42,125 bases of DNA from Roseivivax halodurans JCM 10272 (GTDB lineage: Bacteria; Pseudomonadota; Alphaproteobacteria; Rhodobacterales; Rhodobacteraceae). Both the position numbers and the translations under genes were made by a program. The notes below the pieces were generated by a model. It worked only from the letters and a program-made list of their open reading frames with translations. It was not told the DNA's origin and did no database searches. The DNA is taken from the NCBI RefSeq assembly GCF_000521785.1, contig NZ_JALZ01000022.1, positions 1-42,125 on the forward strand, in the 5' to 3' direction. Below are positions 8,542 through 17,155 of the stretch, in pieces. Each line of letters starts with the position of its first letter. Position 1 is the stretch's first letter.

Positions 8542-9960
8542 ATGAGCGATACCGATCTGGGCACATGTACGGCGGCGGAATTGTCCCGCCTCTACGCACG
8601 CAAGGAGGCCTCGCCGCTGGAGGCGACGCGCGCCGCGCTCGACAGGATCGAGACATTCAACGACGCCGTGAACGCCTATGTCCATGTCGACCGCGAGGGC
8701 GCCGAGAAGGCGGCCCGCGCCTCGGCGCAGCGCTGGGGCCGGGGCGAGCAGCGCTCGCCGCTCGATGGCGTCCCGGTGTCGATGAAGGATCTCACCGAGG
8801 TTGCCGGCATGCCGGCGCGGGACGGCTCGCTGCTGACCTCGGACGAGCCCTGCGAGACCGACGCGCCGCCGGCGGCGCGGATGCGCGAGGCGGGAGCGGT
8901 GATCCTCGGCAAGACCAACACGCCGGAATTCGGTTGGAAAGGCGTGACCGACAACCGGGTCTTCGGTCCGACCCGCAACCCCTGGGATACCCGTCTGACG
9001 CCAGGCGGTTCCTCGGGCGGGGCGGCAGCGGCCGCGGCGCTCAACATGGGCGCGCTCCACCAGGGCGGCGATTCGGGCGGGTCGATCCGCATTCCCGCTT
9101 CGTTCACCGGGACGTTCGGCTTCAAGCCGACCTTCGGCTGGACACCGCAATGGCCGCCGGCGAACGTGCCGACGCTCAGCCATATCGGTCCGCTCACCCG
9201 CACGGTCGAGGATGCGGTGATGATGCTGAACATCATCGGGCGCTACGATCACCGCGACCCGTATGCCACGCGCGGTATGCCGGAGGATTGGGGGCGCGAC
9301 ATCGGCGAGGGGCTGAAAGGTCTCAAGATCGCCTATGCCCCGACGCTGGGAGAGGTCGAGGTCGATGCGGAGGTCGCCGCCCGGGTACTCGAGGCGGCCG
9401 AGAAGTTCGAGGCGCTCGGCGCCGAGGTGGTGGAGACCCAGCCGCCCGATTTCGACTGCCCTATCGAGACGTTCAAGAAGATCTGGTGGACCGCGTCGCG
9501 CGACGTCTACCTCAAGCTCTCCGAGGCGGATCGCGACAGGCTCGACCCGGGGCTCGTGGACAACGCGATCTCGGCCGAGGCCTGGACCGCCGTCGACCTC
9601 TTCCGGGCCGAGGCCGCCCGCGCCGCGCTGACGCAGAAGCTCGAAAAGTTCAATCAGGAGTACAATCTCCTGCTCTGCCCCACCGTGCCGATCCCGCCCT
9701 TCCGGGCCGACCACGACGTGCCGCCGGGCTCGGGCATGACCGACTGGATCGAGTGGTCGCCCTTCACCTACCCGTTCAACCTCAGCCAGCAGCCCTGCTG
9801 CTCGGTCCCCTGCGGGTTCACCGACGCGGGCCTGCCGGTGGGCTTCCAGCTCTGCGGCGGCAAGTACGACGACGTGCGCGTGCTGCGCGCCGCCCATGCC
9901 TACCTGGCCGAGCATCCCGCGCGGTTCCCGACCGTGCCGGACCCGGCCGAGACCGCCTGA
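8542..9960 (+). CDS. Amidase (amidase signature family)
   Basis: 472-aa amidase-signature enzyme. The catalytic Ser-cisSer-Lys triad is visible: Lys in VSMKDL, the cis-Ser in GGSSGGAAA and the nucleophile Ser in GGDSGGSIRIPA. It should hydrolyse a carboxamide to acid plus ammonia; the substrate is not predictable from sequence. The ATG at 8542 has GCGGAGGG ahead of it; earlier in-frame starts would add 46 residues lacking family character. It ends 29 nt before the ectoine-synthase gene, so the two are likely co-transcribed, an unusual pairing that hints at a nitrogenous compatible-solute substrate. That link is inference. Confidence 0.93.
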   Translation: MSDTDLGTCTAAELSRLYARKEASPLEATRAALDRIETFNDAVNAYVHVDREGAEKAARASAQRWGRGEQRSPLDGVPVSMKDLTEVAGMPARDGSLLTSDEPCETDAPPAARMREAGAVILGKTNTPEFGWKGVTDNRVFGPTRNPWDTRLTPGGSSGGAAAAAALNMGALHQGGDSGGSIRIPASFTGTFGFKPTFGWTPQWPPANVPTLSHIGPLTRTVEDAVMMLNIIGRYDHRDPYATRGMPEDWGRDIGEGLKGLKIAYAPTLGEVEVDAEVAARVLEAAEKFEALGAEVVETQPPDFDCPIETFKKIWWTASRDVYLKLSEADRDRLDPGLVDNAISAEAWTAVDLFRAEAARAALTQKLEKFNQEYNLLLCPTVPIPPFRADHDVPPGSGMTDWIEWSPFTYPFNLSQQPCCSVPCGFTDAGLPVGFQLCGGKYDDVRVLRAAHAYLAEHPARFPTVPDPAETA

Positions 9961-9989
9961 TATCATCACAGCACTGCAAGGAGATACCG

Positions 9990-10391
9990 ATGATCGTTCG
10001 CGACCAGAAGGATGCCGAAAGCACGGCCGTCGACGAGGAGAAGTTCGTCTCGAAGCGCTATACTTTGCGCCGCGACGGGATGGGGCACTCGGTCCACGAG
10101 ACCTACATCAAGCCCGGGCAGGAGCTGCACATGTGGTACAAGAACCACAAGGAGACGGTGATCTGCACGGAAGGCAAGGGCCGTATCCAGGATCTGACCG
10201 AGGGCGGGACCTGGGATCTCGAACCGGGCGTGCTCTATGCGCTCGACAAGCACCAGAAGCACATCCTCTCGAGCGAGGAGGGCATGACGGTGCTCTGCGT
10301 CTTCACGCCGTCGCTGGTCGGGCCCGAGGACCACGACGCGGAGGGCAGCTATCCACTCTACGAGGACGACGGCACCGTCGTGAAGCACTGA
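9990..10391 (+). CDS. ectC: Ectoine synthase (EctC), solitary
   Basis: 133-aa cupin-fold protein strongly resembling EctC: starts MIVRD, then DGMGHSVHET, YKNHKETVICTEGKG, and GVLYALDKHQKH. Glu55, Tyr83 and His91 fall at the spacing (28 and 8) of the Fe-binding Glu57/Tyr85/His93 known from characterised EctC enzymes, so the metal site appears intact. EctC cyclises N-gamma-acetyl-diaminobutyrate to ectoine. No ectA, ectB or ask_ect is in the window, so this is a solitary copy, downstream of an amidase. It may act on imported precursor, run in reverse as a hydrolase, or have a different substrate. GAAGGAGAT-like ribosome binding site precedes 9990. Confidence 0.86.
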   Translation: MIVRDQKDAESTAVDEEKFVSKRYTLRRDGMGHSVHETYIKPGQELHMWYKNHKETVICTEGKGRIQDLTEGGTWDLEPGVLYALDKHQKHILSSEEGMTVLCVFTPSLVGPEDHDAEGSYPLYEDDGTVVKH

Positions 10392-10440
10392 CCTTCGGGC
10401 GCGCCGCCCGGGCGGCGCGCTCTTGTGATCCGGGGGGAGT

Positions 10441-10473
10441 GCCTCCGGCGGGGATATTTCGGTCAAGAAGAAG
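10441..10473 (+). repeat. Dispersed CAAGAAGAAG repeat, copy 1
   Basis: 33-nt element GCCTCCGGCGGGGATATTTC followed by GGTCAAGAAGAAG, in the tail between convergent ectC and trxB. It matches copies at 10507, 33233 and 33286 almost base for base. The CTCC/GGAG-type mini-stem followed by a T-rich stretch resembles a weak terminator. Confidence 0.85.
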
Positions 10474-10506
10474 CGGGCGCGTGGCCACCTGCGGTTGGGG
10501 CGGACC

Positions 10507-10539
10507 GCCTCCGGCGGGAGTATTTCTGCCAAGAAGAAG
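10507..10539 (+). repeat. Dispersed CAAGAAGAAG repeat, copy 2
   Basis: Second copy, 66 nt after the first and in the same orientation: GCCTCCGGCGGGAGTATTTC then TGCCAAGAAGAAG. The CTCC-GGCG-GGAG hairpin is perfect here. Tandem pairs also occur at 33233/33286. Confidence 0.85.
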
Positions 10540-10620
10540 GGGGCGTGCGCAGGTTCCGGGGGCCTCCGAGATGCCGGCCGGGACCTGGCTTTGACCGCTG
10601 CTCGCTGGCCCAAGGGGCGC

Positions 10621-10654
10621 GCGAGGAAGGCCGCGCCGGGGGCGGCCTTCTCGC
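10621..10654 (-). terminator. Strong hairpin downstream of trxB
   Basis: GAAGGCCGC/GCGGCCTTC form a 9-bp stem that can be extended by GCGA/TCGC around one bulge. It lies just beyond the trxB stop. Neither strand has a T-run after it, so it may be a terminator, an mRNA-stabilising hairpin, or both. Confidence 0.45.
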
Positions 10655-10665
10655 TCCGGGGCGCC

Positions 10666-11673
10666 TTATTCGGCGGCCGAGTCGACCGGGGCGCCGTAGC
10701 CGAGCGGTTCGGTCTCGTCCTTGCCCTCGACGATGTCCTGCTCGGAGAGCCAGCGTTCCGCCTCGAGTGCGGCCATGCAGCCCATGCCCGCGGAGGTCAC
10801 CGCCTGGCGGTACTTGTGATCGGTCAGGTCACCGGCGGCGAAGACGCCCGGGATCGAGGTCTCGGTGCTGTCGGGCTTGGTCACCACGTAGCCGCCCATA
10901 TGCGTTTCGAGCTTGTCCTTCACGAGCTCGTTTGCTGGGGCGTGGCCGATGGCGATGAAGACGCCCTTGGCGGGGATCTCGCGGATCTCGCCGGTCTTGA
11001 CGTTCTTCACGCGCACGCCCTCGACGCCGAGCGGGCTCTCGGTGCCGGTCACCTCCTCGAGCCCGTGGTCCCAGAGCATCTCGATCTTGGGGTTCTTGAA
11101 GAGGCGGTCCTGCAGGATCTTCTCGGCACGCAGCTCGTCGCGACGGTGCACCAGCGTGACCTTGGAGGCGAAGTTGGTGAGGAACAGCGCCTCCTCGACC
11201 GCGGTGTTGCCGCCGCCGACGACGACGATCTCCTGGCCGCGGTAGAAGAAGCCGTCGCAGGTGGCGCAGGCCGACACGCCGAAGCCCTTGAACTTCTCCT
11301 CGGAGGGCAGGCCGAGCCATTTCGCCCGCGCGCCGGTGGCGAGGATGATCGCATCGGCCTCGTAGATCGTTCCGCTGTCGCCATGCGCCTTGTAGGGGCG
11401 CGTCTCGAGGTCGAGCGAGGTAATGTAGTCGCCGATGATCTCGGTGCCCATGGCGTGGGCATGCGCCTCCATCCGGACCATGAGGTCGGGGCCCTGAACC
11501 TCGGTGTCGCCGGGCCAGTTTTCTACGTCTGTCGTGGTGGTGAGCTGGCCGCCGGGCTCGATCCCCTGCACGAGGATCGGCTCGAGCATGGCGCGGCTCG
11601 CATAGACGCCCGCGGTGTAGCCCGCGGGGCCGGAGCCGATGATGAGAACCTTCGTGCGGCGCGTGTCGGACAT
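10666..11673 (-). CDS. trxB: Thioredoxin-disulfide reductase (TrxB)
   Basis: 335-aa flavoprotein of normal length. FAD motif GSGPAGYTAG is at residues 13-22, the redox pair CATC at 136-139 (CATCDGFF), the NADPH motif VGGGNTA follows, and the FAD-binding GVFAAGDLTD is near the C-terminus. It reduces thioredoxin with NADPH in the cytosol. The ATG at 11673 is chosen because the upstream in-frame extension of 30 residues has no family match. It is divergent from an Lrp/AsnC regulator with about 200 nt between them. Confidence 0.96.
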   Translation of the reverse strand: MSDTRRTKVLIIGSGPAGYTAGVYASRAMLEPILVQGIEPGGQLTTTTDVENWPGDTEVQGPDLMVRMEAHAHAMGTEIIGDYITSLDLETRPYKAHGDSGTIYEADAIILATGARAKWLGLPSEEKFKGFGVSACATCDGFFYRGQEIVVVGGGNTAVEEALFLTNFASKVTLVHRRDELRAEKILQDRLFKNPKIEMLWDHGLEEVTGTESPLGVEGVRVKNVKTGEIREIPAKGVFIAIGHAPANELVKDKLETHMGGYVVTKPDSTETSIPGVFAAGDLTDHKYRQAVTSAGMGCMAALEAERWLSEQDIVEGKDETEPLGYGAPVDSAAE

Positions 11674-11876
11674 GGGACGGGCCTTTCGTGACTGTGTCCG
11701 GGCGATATAGGCGAGATGCCGCAGGCATGAAAGGGTGTGTCGGCGGCGGGCCGACTGCCTCACGGGCCGGCACCGACGCTCTTTTTCTTCGTAATAATCT
11801 TGTGCTCCCTTGAAACTTTATTGCGTCCGGACTTAGTCGAGAGTAAGGAAACCGCAGGACCATCAGGGGGACGTCG

Positions 11877-12377
11877 ATGCCGGGCCACCGTCTCGATGAG
11901 ATCGATCGCAAGATCCTCGCCGAACTGCAGCAGGACGGGCGCATGACCAACGTGGAGCTTGCGCGACGCGTCGGGATCTCGGCGCCGCCGTGCCTGCGTC
12001 GGGTGCGCGCGCTCGAGGAACAGGGATTCATCCGCGGATACCATGCCGAGGTCGATCCGAGGGAGCTCGGCTTCGAGGTTCAGGTCTTCGCCATGGTCGG
12101 GCTGCAGAGCCAGGCCGAGGCGGATCTGTCGGCATTCGAGGCGCGCTGCCGGTCCTGGCCGCTCGTGCGCGAGTGCCACATGCTGAACGGCGAGGTGGAT
12201 TTCATCCTGAAATGCGTCTCGCCCGACCTCTCGACCTTCCAGAGCTTCCTGACCTCGCAGCTTCTGACCGCGCCGAATGTCGGGTCGGTCAAGACCTCGC
12301 TGGTGATCCGCGGCGCCAAGGACGAACCGGGCGTGCCGTTCGAGGTGCTCGAGGAGCGGCTGTCCCGCTCAGCGTGA
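11877..12377 (+). CDS. Lrp/AsnC family transcriptional regulator
   Basis: 166-aa protein with an N-terminal winged helix-turn-helix (DEIDRKILAELQQDGRMT, then VELARRVGISAPPC) and a C-terminal RAM ligand-binding domain. It belongs to the feast/famine regulator family that senses amino acids. Upstream the ribosome binding site AGGGGG precedes 11877. It is divergent from trxB and ends 9 nt inside the tail of the convergent Hint-domain gene. Its regulon cannot be read here; autoregulation from the intergenic region is usual for the family. Confidence 0.92.
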   Translation: MPGHRLDEIDRKILAELQQDGRMTNVELARRVGISAPPCLRRVRALEEQGFIRGYHAEVDPRELGFEVQVFAMVGLQSQAEADLSAFEARCRSWPLVRECHMLNGEVDFILKCVSPDLSTFQSFLTSQLLTAPNVGSVKTSLVIRGAKDEPGVPFEVLEERLSRSA

Positions 12378-13148
12378 GCCGAGGTTCTCCAGCACCTCGC
12401 GCGAGGTGCGCGGCAGGCTGAGCTCGCCGAAACCGTCGAGCCCCCTTAGATGCGGGAAGAGCGTCAGGAACGTCTCCGCATGCGCCTCGCCGAGCTGACG
12501 GCGGATCCCCGTGCCCGGGTGATAGGTCTCCATCAGCATGCCGCCGACGCGGATCAGCGCGTGTCGACGCGTCGCGAGATGATAAAGCCGGACCGTGCCG
12601 GCCGGGGTGACGGGTACGAAACGCTCGCCGTCACGGTAATCCGAGACCGGGACAAGCACCCGCGACAGGCCGATCAGGGTCTTGAGGCGGGCGTTCTCGA
12701 CCATCATGCGCGCGCCCGGCCCGAGGATCAGGTCGCTGTCCGGCCGCCCCGGGGCGAGCGCGTCTTCGACGACGCGGGTGAGCCCTGTGAGCGCACTGCC
12801 CTCGCTCCGGACGCCCGGAACGAAGCTCGTGCCGCCGATCCAGACCACCGGTTCGGGGCCGGTCGTCGTCTCGACATAATCGCCGGGACGGAGATCCTCG
12901 ACCGCAACCGGGCCGAGCGTGGTCTGCAGGACCGTGCCGCGGGCGAAGGCGGCCGTCGCCTCCTCGAAGACCGGCAGGGCAGGCGCCGTCACGGCGACGT
13001 GGACGACGGTCAGATCGGCGCGCAGCGCGGCGGCCTCGTAGTGGCGGGTGTCGCGAGCCGTAGGTCCTGAGCAGGCGGCGGGTCCGTTCGGGTCGCGGAG
13101 ACGGCGTGCGGCGTCGTGGTCCGTTCGGACAGAGGCAGGACTGGTCAT
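12369..13148 (-). CDS. Hint-domain-containing protein
   Basis: 259-aa protein with a central Hedgehog/intein-type (Hint) module of the kind abundant in Rhodobacteraceae: FARGTVLQTTLGPVAVEDL, RPGDYVETT, then VVWIGG, with DLILGPGARMMV and HALIRVGGMLMETYHPG further on. The usual Hint nucleophile Cys just before the first strand is absent (AAFARGT), so protein self-splicing or autocleavage chemistry is not expected. Function is unknown. The start at 13148 is the second in-frame ATG; the first (13199) would add 17 residues. The end overlaps the convergent regulator by 9 nt. Confidence 0.78.
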   Translation of the reverse strand: MTSPASVRTDHDAARRLRDPNGPAACSGPTARDTRHYEAAALRADLTVVHVAVTAPALPVFEEATAAFARGTVLQTTLGPVAVEDLRPGDYVETTTGPEPVVWIGGTSFVPGVRSEGSALTGLTRVVEDALAPGRPDSDLILGPGARMMVENARLKTLIGLSRVLVPVSDYRDGERFVPVTPAGTVRLYHLATRRHALIRVGGMLMETYHPGTGIRRQLGEAHAETFLTLFPHLRGLDGFGELSLPRTSREVLENLGSR

Positions 13149-13380
13149 CTGATGTTCCCAAGGGCTTTGGGTCACATCCGTGCTGGCCCCCACCAACAAC
13201 GACAGACGGACAGGGATTGCTGCTGAGACAGGATCATGGCCTCATCCGGTGCCTGCTGTCAAAAAGGGGCCGCGACTGGGATCGGCACGCGGATCAATGG
13301 ATGGCGCCGGGAGCCATTGTTATCCGAAGCGGCGGCGATCCTGCCGCAATCGAGGGCGAATCGCGACCGGTCGGGGGCGC

Positions 13381-14136
13381 TCAGACCCGGATCGCCGAGA
13401 TCATCCGGCCGTAATCGGCTTCCTGCGCATGGGTGGCGCGGCGGTAGGAGAAGAACCGCTCGGGATCGTGGTAGGTGCAGTGACGCGTCCACTCGGCCTC
13501 GATCCCGGCCCGGCGGAGACGGTCGACGCCGAAGCCGGGAAGATCGAATTGCAGGCGATCCTCGGCGCCGCCCGCGAAGAAGCGCGCGTAGTCGGGATCC
13601 TCCTCGAGGAAGGCGTCGAGGAATTCGGGGCCGACCTCGTAGGCGCGCTGGCTGATGGTCGGGCCGATGACGGCGCGGATCGCCTCGCGCCGGGCGCCGA
13701 GGCGGATCATGGCTTCCACGGTCTCCTCGAGAATGCCGCTCAGCGCCCCGCGCCAGCCGGCATGGGCGGCGCCCACCACACCCGCGGCGGCGTCGGCGAA
13801 GAGCACCGGCTGGCAATCGGCGGTGAGCACGCCGACTGCGATGCCCGGCGTTGCGGTGACCATGCCATCGGCGCGCGGACGCGAGCCGTTAAGGGGCGTC
13901 GTGACGTGCACGACCTCGGCGGAATGGACCTGGTGCACGGTGACGAGGTTGTCCGTCGCGACGCCCATGGCCTCGGCCACGCGGGCGCGGTTGATGCGGA
14001 CCATTTCGCTCTGATCGGTGGAGCCGGTGCCGCAATTGAGGCCGGCGAAGATCCCCGACGAGGCACCGCCGCGGCGGGTGAAGAACCCGTGGCGCAGCGG
14101 GTGGAGCGACTTGGCGGTGATTGCTTCGAGCGTCAT
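13381..14136 (-). CDS. pgeF: Peptidoglycan editing factor PgeF (YfiH/laccase-domain family)
   Basis: 251-aa protein of the YfiH/LACC1 family. The zinc-binding triad is present: His71 in HQVH, Cys108 in TADCQP and His125 in AAHAGWRG. The family acts as a purine nucleoside phosphorylase/adenosine deaminase in vitro and in E. coli edits peptidoglycan precursors; older annotations call it a multicopper polyphenol oxidase. Its start overlaps the stop of the methyltransferase (ATGA on the minus strand), making it the last gene of an lgt-methyltransferase-pgeF operon. Confidence 0.92.
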   Translation of the reverse strand: MTLEAITAKSLHPLRHGFFTRRGGASSGIFAGLNCGTGSTDQSEMVRINRARVAEAMGVATDNLVTVHQVHSAEVVHVTTPLNGSRPRADGMVTATPGIAVGVLTADCQPVLFADAAAGVVGAAHAGWRGALSGILEETVEAMIRLGARREAIRAVIGPTISQRAYEVGPEFLDAFLEEDPDYARFFAGGAEDRLQFDLPGFGVDRLRRAGIEAEWTRHCTYHDPERFFSYRRATHAQEADYGRMISAIRV

Positions 14137-15200
14137 GCGTCCAGTCCGGGTGGCGGGGCCGCGCCCTCGGGGGTGAGTCCGAGGACTTTGAACACCGTTC
14201 CCATTTGTCCGGGGTGGGTCAACCGGTGATGCGCGGCGATATGCGCCTCGAGCGCCTCGCCCTCGAGCTTGCGGGCGAGCGCCTGGGCGCGGGCGGTGAT
14301 TCCGAGCCTCTCGAGGAAGACGCCCTGCGGGGTGAGGCGCGTCGTCCTGGCCGGGGAGGCGGCACTCGCGAGCGCCTCGAAATCCACATGGGCGGTCAGG
14401 TCGGCGGTGCCCGGGGCGTCGAGCGGCGGCACGCTCTCGTGACGCCGGACCGCCTGCAGGGTGTCGCCGAGGCTGCGCCAGTCGCCGTAATCGACGACGA
14501 GGCCGGCGCCGCCATGAGCCGCGATGCGCGCGCCAAGCGCGGTCACGATGGCGCTCGCGGGGCCGCAGGTCTCGACGATGTCGCCGCCCCTCGTGTCCTC
14601 TATCCGGTGGGCGAGTTCCTCGCGCGGCAGGGCGTCGGTCAGCCCGAAGGTGAGTGCGCCGTCCTCGCCGCGTCCAATCATGCGCTCGCGCCAGCCGTCG
14701 CCGTCGCGCTGAAACTGGCGGATCGGAAGCGCGTCGAAGAACTCGTTGGCGACGACGAGGAGCGGCGCTTCGGGAAGGCTCGAGACCGTGTCGTGCCAGG
14801 TGGGGGAATGGTCCGCGAGCGTCTCGGCCTGCCGGGCGCGGAGCGCGGGCGAGGCCTCGACGAGATGCACGGAGATGGCGTCGTGGAAGCCGGGAACGCG
14901 GGCGGTGGCGCGCAGGATGTCGGCCATGAGCGTTCCGCGGCCGGGGCCGAGCTCGGCCAGCACCGCTTTCGTCGGCGATCCCTGGTCCATCCAGGCCTGC
15001 GCGAGGGAGAGGCCGACCAGCTCGCCGAACATCTGGCTGATCTCGGGTGCGGTGGTGAAGTCGCCCGCAGCGCCGAGCGGGTCGCGCGTCGCGTAATAGC
15101 CGTGCTCGGGATGCCAGAGGCAGGTCGCCATCCAGTCGGCGACGCTCATCGGGCCTTCGGCCCGGATCCGGGCCGTCAGCGTGTCGGTCAGCGGACTCAT
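14133..15200 (-). CDS. Class I SAM-dependent methyltransferase (MidA/NDUFAF7 family)
   Basis: 355-aa DUF185/MidA-type methyltransferase. Recognisable pieces are [30 protein letters not shown], and the SAM-binding [29 protein letters not shown] follows. The mitochondrial homologue NDUFAF7 methylates an arginine of complex I subunit NDUFS2, so an assembly role for NADH dehydrogenase is plausible in this aerobic alphaproteobacterium. It overlaps lgt upstream and pgeF downstream by four nucleotides each, so all three are coupled. Confidence 0.9.
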   Translation of the reverse strand: MSPLTDTLTARIRAEGPMSVADWMATCLWHPEHGYYATRDPLGAAGDFTTAPEISQMFGELVGLSLAQAWMDQGSPTKAVLAELGPGRGTLMADILRATARVPGFHDAISVHLVEASPALRARQAETLADHSPTWHDTVSSLPEAPLLVVANEFFDALPIRQFQRDGDGWRERMIGRGEDGALTFGLTDALPREELAHRIEDTRGGDIVETCGPASAIVTALGARIAAHGGAGLVVDYGDWRSLGDTLQAVRRHESVPPLDAPGTADLTAHVDFEALASAASPARTTRLTPQGVFLERLGITARAQALARKLEGEALEAHIAAHHRLTHPGQMGTVFKVLGLTPEGAAPPPGLDA

Positions 15201-16102
15201 GCGGGCTGCGTCGCGCCTGCCCGCCTGCGCGCCCGGAGGATGAGGACAACGCCGAGCGCGATCATCGGCAGCGACAGGATCTGGCCCATGGTGAGGCCGT
15301 AGCCGCCGATGTGCCAGGCGAGGCCGAGCGGGTTGTCCGGGGTCTGGAACTGGGCGTCGGGCTGGCGGACGAATTCGACGGTGAAGCGCGCGAGGCCGTA
15401 GCCCGCGGCGAAGACGCCGGTGACGAGGCCGGGGGACTTCAGCGCGCCGCGGGCGAAGGCGAGCCAGAGGAGGATCGCGCCAAGCACCAGCCCCTCGAGC
15501 GCCGCCTCGTAGAGCTGCGAGGGGTGGCGGGCGCAGAGCTCGCCCAATGCCTGCCCGCAATCCTGCGCCGCGGCGCCGGGGAAGATGACGCCCCAGGGCA
15601 GGTCGGTCGGTCGGCCCCAGAGCTCGGCATTGACGAAATTGGCGAGGCGGCCGAGCAGGAGGCCGGGCGGCGTCGCCAGTGCCATCATGTCGGCGGTTGG
15701 CAGGACCGGCGCGCCGCGCCTGCGGCACCAGAGGAGGAAGGCGATCGTCACGCCGATGAGCCCGCCGTGGAAGGCCATGCCGCCTTGCCAGATCATCGGG
15801 ATCTGGCTCGGGTTCGCCAGGTAGTAGTCCGGCTGGTAAAAGAACACGAATCCGAGCCGTCCGCCGAGGATCACCCCGAGCACGACCCAGGTCATCAGGT
15901 CCTCGACCGCCCCCGGCTTCATCGGCGGCGCGTTTCCGGGCCAGAGCGCGGCGCGCTTCACCGCCTGAACCGCGAGGGCCCAGCCGATCAGGATGCCGAC
16001 GATGTAGGCGAGCGCGTACCAGCGCAGCGCGATTTCCATGCCGCCGACCTCGAACGAGACGAGGTTCGGGGAGAGGTTCGGGAAGGGGATCGCGGCGAGC
16101 AT
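15197..16102 (-). CDS. lgt: Prolipoprotein diacylglyceryl transferase (Lgt)
   Basis: 301-aa inner-membrane enzyme with about seven membrane segments. Conserved sequence: [39 protein letters not shown] (the Lgt signature) and HPSQLYEA. It transfers diacylglyceryl from phosphatidylglycerol to the lipobox cysteine of prolipoproteins, the first step of lipoprotein maturation. It is first in the minus-strand operon and divergent from the UbiK-like gene. Confidence 0.96.
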   Translation of the reverse strand: MLAAIPFPNLSPNLVSFEVGGMEIALRWYALAYIVGILIGWALAVQAVKRAALWPGNAPPMKPGAVEDLMTWVVLGVILGGRLGFVFFYQPDYYLANPSQIPMIWQGGMAFHGGLIGVTIAFLLWCRRRGAPVLPTADMMALATPPGLLLGRLANFVNAELWGRPTDLPWGVIFPGAAAQDCGQALGELCARHPSQLYEAALEGLVLGAILLWLAFARGALKSPGLVTGVFAAGYGLARFTVEFVRQPDAQFQTPDNPLGLAWHIGGYGLTMGQILSLPMIALGVVLILRARRRAGATQPA

Positions 16103-16213
16103 CGATGACTCCTTTGCTGACGCCCCCGGGGGAAGTCAACCTTGTGAGCGGCGGGTGCGAAGGCCATATACGTCGGGATGGCCACACACGCGAGAGACAA
16201 GGGATTTCCCGAC

Positions 16214-16459
16214 ATGCAGAGCCGCAACAAGGTGTTCGACGACCTCAGCCAGCTGATGACCAACGCGATGGGCGTCGCGCAGGGCGCCCGCGCCGAGGCC
16301 GAGACGGCCGTGAAGGGCATGATGGACCGCTGGCTGGCGGACCGCGACCTCGTCACCCGCGACGAGTTCGACGCTGTGCGCGCCATGGCGCAGAAGGCGC
16401 GCGAGGAGAACGAGGCGCTGAAGGCGCGGATCGACGCGCTGGAGCAGGGCCGGGGCTGA
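16214..16459 (+). CDS. ubiK: Accessory factor UbiK family protein
   Basis: 81-aa protein with an amphipathic N-terminus (VFDDLSQLMTNAMGVAQG) and a C-terminal coiled coil (AMAQKAREENEALKARIDAL). This is the UbiK/BMFP (YqiC) architecture; E. coli UbiK binds UbiJ and aids aerobic ubiquinone synthesis and shows membrane-fusogenic behaviour in vitro. The ATG at 16214 gives the family-like MQSRNKVFDDL and has AAGGGA ahead; the ATG at 16178 would add 12 residues. Confidence 0.83.
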   Translation: MQSRNKVFDDLSQLMTNAMGVAQGARAEAETAVKGMMDRWLADRDLVTRDEFDAVRAMAQKAREENEALKARIDALEQGRG

Positions 16460-16503
16460 GGCCCAGGGATCCGGCGGAGCGCGCTGACGCGCGCGCTCGA
16501 TTG

Positions 16504-16578
16504 CCGGGGGCTGGCGCCCCCGGACCCCCTCGGGGGCTCTGCCCCCGACACCCCCGGAATATTTGTGCCAAGAAGAAG
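16504..16578 (+). repeat. GC-hairpin pair plus CAAGAAGAAG repeat, copy 3
   Basis: Two perfect GC hairpins (CCGGGGGC/GCCCCCGG with loop TGGC, then CGGGGGC/GCCCCCG with loop TCT at 16531-16547) are followed by GGAATATTTGTGCCAAGAAGAAG. The second hairpin and tail share their architecture with the copy at 21517. It separates the convergent ubiK and Lrp genes, a position where a bidirectional transcription stop would be useful. Confidence 0.75.
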
Positions 16579-16586
16579 ACGCGGTC

Positions 16587-17027
16587 TCAGCGCTTTAGGT
16601 CGCGCAGGATGACGTTCGTCTGCGCGCTGCGCACGGCCGGGAGCGTGAAGAGAAAGTCCTCGAGAAAGCGGTTGTAGGCGGCGATGTCGGTGGTGCGCAC
16701 CCGCAGGTGGTAATCCGCAGCGCCGGTCGTCGCGTAGCATTCGCGCACCTCGTCGCGGGCCGTGACGCTCGCGAGGAACGCCTTCAGCGCCTGGCGGTCG
16801 TGGCGGGTGAGTTGCACGTGCACGACGGCGTGGAAGGCGAGGCCCATGCGGTCGGGATTGAGGACGGCGCCGTAGCGCTCGATCACGCCCGCTTCCTCCA
16901 GCGCCTTGATGCGCCGCCAGCAGGCGGAGGTGGACATGCCGAGCTCGGCGGCGAGATCGGCGTGGCTGCGCCGCGAATCGCGTTCGAGCAGGTAGAGGAG
17001 GCGTCTGTCCCGTTCGTCGATCTGCAT
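16587..17027 (-). CDS. Lrp/AsnC family transcriptional regulator
   Basis: 146-aa regulator with N-terminal winged HTH (IDERDRRLLYLLERDSRRSH, ADLAAELGMSTSACWRRI) and a RAM domain ending QTNVILRDLKR. The ATG at 17027 has GAGGG upstream; a longer in-frame form from 17111 would add 28 residues. It is divergent, across 128 nt, from the indolepyruvate ferredoxin oxidoreductase gene, an arrangement typical of an amino-acid-sensing Lrp regulator controlling its neighbour. The likely effector is an aromatic or branched amino acid. Confidence 0.92.
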   Translation of the reverse strand: MQIDERDRRLLYLLERDSRRSHADLAAELGMSTSACWRRIKALEEAGVIERYGAVLNPDRMGLAFHAVVHVQLTRHDRQALKAFLASVTARDEVRECYATTGAADYHLRVRTTDIAAYNRFLEDFLFTLPAVRSAQTNVILRDLKR

Positions 17028-17155
17028 GTGAACCCTCGTTTCGCGCCTTCCCGATTGCCGGAACGAGGTTCCGGGCATCGGCAATCTCGGGCAACGAATG
17101 GAAATACGCAACCGGTGCTGGCGGTCTACATTGTGCTCCTGAGGAGGAGAGTGTC

